Source of the DNA: Coemansia sp. RSA 922
Taxonomy: Eukaryota > Kickxellomycota > Kickxellomycetes > Kickxellales > Kickxellaceae
Direction of reading: 5' to 3'
DNA: 10,766 nt
Assembly: GCA_027577415.1 (NCBI GenBank)
Contig: JANBQS010000892.1
Coordinates: 1 to 10,766 of the forward strand
Below are positions 7,943 to 10,766 of the stretch, in pieces (positions within the stretch are counted from its first letter, which is position 1; each line of letters starts with the position of its first letter). The notes under the pieces are model-generated. The model searched no databases and had not been told where the DNA came from. It was given only the letters and a program-made list of their open reading frames with translations. The position numbers and the translations under genes were made by a program.

Positions 7943-10766
7943 CTACTGCTTTTCCCAGTACTGCTTGTTGGACTGTTGGGCCTGGTGCTGGTGCTGCGCT
8001 TGCTGGTGGTGCTGCTGCTGCTGTTGCTGCTGGTGGTGTTGCTGATGCTGGTGGTGCTGGTGCTGTGGCTGTTGCTGGTACATGTGAGGAGTCTGCGTCT
8101 GAGTGTAGCTCTGAGCATACGGGTTGTAGTACGCCTGCTGGTGGTGGCTGTAGCCCTGAGGATGCGAGCTGCTCACCTGGCTTGGGTACCCGCCGTGCTG
8201 CTGCGGCGTGTTGTAGTAGGTGGTGCCACCAATGACTGGCGCACTGCCAGCAGGAGGAATGCCCTTGGCGCTCGCATCCTTACCGCCGGCCTTGGCGGCC
8301 GAGAAGATGCCCGGGATTCCGCCCAAACCAAACTGCTGTGGCGAGTTGGAGAGTGCGGCGGGGTCCTGATCGTAAGCACCAAAGCCAGCGCCAATGTTGG
8401 CGCCATAGTGGCCGTATGGGTTGCCAGCCTTTTGCGCGTTGATGTTTCCGTACTGGCCAGCGCTACCTTGCGATCCGACGGCCGAGCCCTTGACACCTTG
8501 CTGCTGAGGGTTGGCCTGCTGCCCAGGAGCTTGGCCTTGCTGCTGCTGCTGTGCACCGGCCTGACCCTGCTGTCCTGGCTGTTGCTGCTGAGGCTGCTGT
8601 TGCTGCTGAGGCTGCTGCTGCGGCTGCTGAGCTCCGGCGCCTTGAAGAGTCTGAGGCGTGGCTCCTGGGTACATCGGGTACATTCCCTGCTTCATGAAGG
8701 GCTGGGCGTAGGCTGCAGCAATCGCCGGGTTGTTACCAAACGCCGGGTTGGGGAACTGGCTACCGGGCTGCATCATGTTGTAGTAGTACGGGTTGTAGTA
8801 TGGCATCCCGTGGCTCATACCGAACGGTTGCGGGATCTGCTGTGGGAAGAGCCCGGCCTGGCCAATGTTTGTCGCGCCATTGATACCCACGCTCTGAGCT
8901 CCGCTGGTAGCAGACGACTGGGCGTCGGCAGCCGGCACAGCAGCAGAGGCGGCGGTGGTGATGGCAATATCCTTGTTTCCAACGAACTGGCCATAGCCGT
9001 AGTTGTCGTAAAAGCCCATCACGTTACGCTGGGCCTCGGCGCCATAGAGGGCAGCTGCTCCGTAGTCGTTAGGAAGCGGCATCTGGCTGATGGCTCCAAT
9101 GTTGGGCTGGACATGGGTCTGAGCATGCTGTTGTTGTTGCTGCTGAAGATACGCGGTCAGTGGGCCCTGAGCGGCGGCCGGGGCTTGCTCAGCGACTTGA
9201 GCCGGAACTGCTGCTGCCGGGGCAACGGGTGCCGGGGCGGTTTCGACCTTTGCGGGAGCGGGGACAGGAGCAGGAGCGGATACTGGTGCAGACTCCTTGA
9301 CTTCGGCCGGAGGTGCGACAGGTTCGGCTGCTGGGGCGGCGGGAACAGCGGCGGCGGGCTTGACCGTCGGCAAGTCAACACCACCAATGCTCAAGCTACC
9401 AAATTGCATGCCGATGCGTTCTAGTGTTGTGCTGGCCATCGGCATGACCACTGGCGCGTCTTGGTGCAGTCGCCGAGAGTTCGACAGCAACTTTTTCGAC
9501 AAAGTGGAGGCTGCTTGGTGTCCATCTTCTGTGACAGACTCTGAGGCCTGGGTCTCGGGCTCTTGTGTAAAAGTCGACTGCTCAGTCGACACGGTGGGCT
9601 CGGTAGACTCTTCTACTACTTCTGCGACATCCTCAGCTGCATCGGCGGCAGACTCTGTCTCGGGTACAACCCGCTCCTGGTCGACATCAAGGACAGGTAC
9701 GTTTGCCTCTGTGGTCGTCTCAGCCTCCGCGGCTACCAGCTCCTCTACCTCTGGCTTAACAGACTCTACAGGCTCGCTGGCTTTCTCGACAGGCTTTGCG
9801 GGCTCGGGCTGCTTGACTCCCCTACACACATTACGAATATTCAGGTTCAAGCATTGCAAAAAGCACAGATTAGTTTGACCGCACGCGCCATTGCTTATTC
9901 ACAACAGGACCTATTATCTCGCTCACGCCTCTAAGCAGAAGCGACCCCGAAAATGACGACAAATCGTAAAACAAAGGCACGAACCATCAATGAAAACAGA
10001 AAAACAGGCAATGTCAATCCGATTGTTCTGACAGGTGACAGAATAATATACTTGCCTCTTTGCAATGCTTGCCCACGACACGGGTGCGGGCTTTGCTGGC
10101 GCTGTGTTTACGGGAGCAGCAGTGGGTGCGGCGGCAGAGGCGACAGCAGTCTGGTTCTTTGGCTTTGGCTCTTGAGCAGCGGGCTTAATATCCCAATTAC
10201 CAGCGGCATCGCCCTTGTTGTCAGTAGTCGTGTCAATGATCTCCCAGCCAGAGGTCTCCTCGGCGACAGGAACTGCAGGCGTCCTCGCAACAGATGCAGT
10301 TCTGGCGCGGCTACCAGCAACGTGCGAAGAGCCGGCGCGACCTCCACGAGCGGCCCCGCCGCGAACACCGCCACGGAACGAGGCCGGGCGAGGAACGTGC
10401 GAGCTCCTCTCAATGGGCTTGCTGTCGTCGTACGGCTGCTTGCTGGGCACCTGACGCTTCTCCTTGCGCGACTTGACCTCGCCCCACTGGCTCGCAAAGC
10501 CTACAAAGTGTATATATGACATACCGGGGGCTTACTTACTTAGTGAATGCTGGAGTGGCGCATTGGATGAGGCCAACCGAAAGGAGCGGAGATAGAAGTA
10601 GGTGGAAGCCAATGCCTTTAAGCTAAGCAGGTTGATCGGGGACAAGCACCCGCTGTGCTGTTGTGCTTAGCAAGTAAGGTGCCACTGCGCCTTGCACAGT
10701 AGCGGTTGGGCAGAGGTATACAAGCACAGGATACTCGCTCCGCAGCAGAAATACTACTTACCGTCA
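7943..10766 (-). CDS. DEF1: DEF1-like RNA polymerase II degradation factor (5' end outside window)
   Basis: Spliced gene: exon pieces 10766-10762 (end of the preceding exon), 10500-10056 and 9821-7943, stop TAG at 7945-7943. About 775 residues are visible. The joined junction reads DGFASQWGEVKSRKEKR, which matches the end of the N-terminal CUE domain of Def1, the yeast protein that promotes ubiquitin-dependent destruction of stalled RNA polymerase II. The CUE domain itself is beyond the edge. In order: an RGG-type segment (FRGGVRGGAARGGRAG), a SWASIAKR motif at the second junction, an acidic Glu/Ala/Val-rich region, IGMQFGSLSIGG (typical of this family), then a long low-complexity Gln/Pro/Tyr/Gly-rich tail with poly-Q runs ending YWEKQ. 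The Q-rich tail is typical of yeast Def1, where proteolytic processing removes it. Alternatives are UBAP2/Lingerer-like proteins, but the CUE-end motif favours DEF1. Confidence 0.8.
7955..8085 (-). repeat. Gln/His-rich CAG-type repeat tract (DEF1 C-terminus)
   Basis: Interrupted CAG/CAC/CAA triplets encoding a Gln/His-rich run near the C-terminus of the DEF1-like protein, including seven consecutive Gln. Mixed CAG/CAA codons and His interruptions argue against a very young pure expansion. Such tracts often vary in length between strains. Confidence 0.75.
8505..8632 (-). repeat. Internal poly-Gln/Pro-Gln CAG-type repeat tract
   Basis: A second interrupted CAG tract within the DEF1-like gene, encoding alternating Gln runs with Pro, Gly and Ala (QPQQQPQQQQQPQQQQ and later QQQQQ). 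A third, shorter six-Gln run lies at about 9128-9146. Together they make a prion-like, disordered tail. Confidence 0.75.
9822..10055 (-). other. DEF1 intron with GC-AG splice sites
   Basis: A 234-base intron between SWASIAK-AG and G-GGA-GTC. The reading-frame phase demands the donor AG|GCAAGT at 10055, a classic GC-type donor. The nearby GT alternative after CAA would put the exon out of frame with the acceptor TGTGTAG ending at 9822. A branch-like CTAAT (9873-9869) lies 48 bases before the acceptor. Both ends were chosen from phase and motif; no transcript is available. Confidence 0.75.
9848..10071. repeat. 13-bp inverted repeat bridging the GC-AG intron
   Basis: CAAGCATTGCAAA at 9848-9860 and TTTGCAATGCTTG at 10059-10071 are exact reverse complements. 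On the minus-strand RNA one arm is in exon sequence, ending two bases before the last exon base at the GC donor. The other lies between the branch site and the 3' splice site. Pairing would bring the two intron ends together. See findings. Confidence 0.7.
10501..10761 (-). other. DEF1 intron following the CUE-domain exon
   Basis: A 261-base intron. The donor is GACG|GTAAGTAG (GT at 10761-10760) and the acceptor is TTTGTAG ending at 10501. Joining gives GAC G+GC TTT GCG, which reads DGFASQWGEVK, the expected end of a Def1 CUE domain, and this supports both ends. Extra GTAAGT-like strings near the acceptor (about 10530-10545, minus strand) could allow alternative splicing, but none gives an obvious extra coding exon. 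Confidence 0.8.

Noticed and set aside
7859..9424. Long plus-strand frame (521 codons), Leu-rich and looking like a membrane protein
   Set aside because: It is the antisense of the CAG-rich DEF1 exon: CTG triplets give artificial Leu runs and no family resemblance. The minus-strand frame has recognisable DEF1 motifs.
10610..10680. String in the DEF1 intron (TTTAAGCTAAGC and following bases) faintly like the internal region of 5S rRNA
   Set aside because: Neither the 5' half nor the closing helix of 5S rRNA can be found, so the resemblance is too short to support.

Overview
The window looks like nuclear DNA from a fungus. Three things support this: a eukaryotic translation factor gene (eIF2 gamma), a neighbouring gene split by short spliceosomal introns with fungal-style branch points, and a broken gene for a fungal-type protein kinase (FunK1), a family largely restricted to fungi. 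The mix suggests an early-diverging lineage such as Kickxellales (Coemansia-like). That placement is an inference from remembered family resemblance, not something I could test.

All recognised genes lie on the minus strand, so the window reads right to left. From the right: a DEF1-like gene (RNA polymerase II degradation factor / CUE-domain family) runs off the window edge. Its CUE-domain exon is outside except for the last five bases, and three exon segments and two introns are visible. About 0.5 kb downstream is an intact, GC-rich eIF2 gamma gene (461 codons), probably with an intron in its 5' UTR. These two form a conserved housekeeping half (about 6.0-10.8 kb).

The left half (1-5.7 kb) is AT-richer accessory DNA. 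It holds a 473-codon reading frame of unknown function, with a coiled-coil-like segment and a region resembling a catalytically degenerate PD-(D/E)XK nuclease-like fold. Its reading frame continues upstream to a better start codon but is cut by a TAA. Next comes a 1.5 kb gap with a short orphan coding remnant, two adjacent hairpins and short repeats. Last is a FunK1 kinase pseudogene with three in-frame TGA codons and a frameshift at an A-tract.

The housekeeping genes are unrelated in pathway (RNA polymerase II turnover and translation initiation) and simply lie in tandem. The left half looks like a decaying piece of an expanded, fast-evolving kinase/nuclease-like family. All four nonsense codons there can be explained by single C-to-T changes. 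I see no convincing tRNA, rRNA, CRISPR array or intact transposon.
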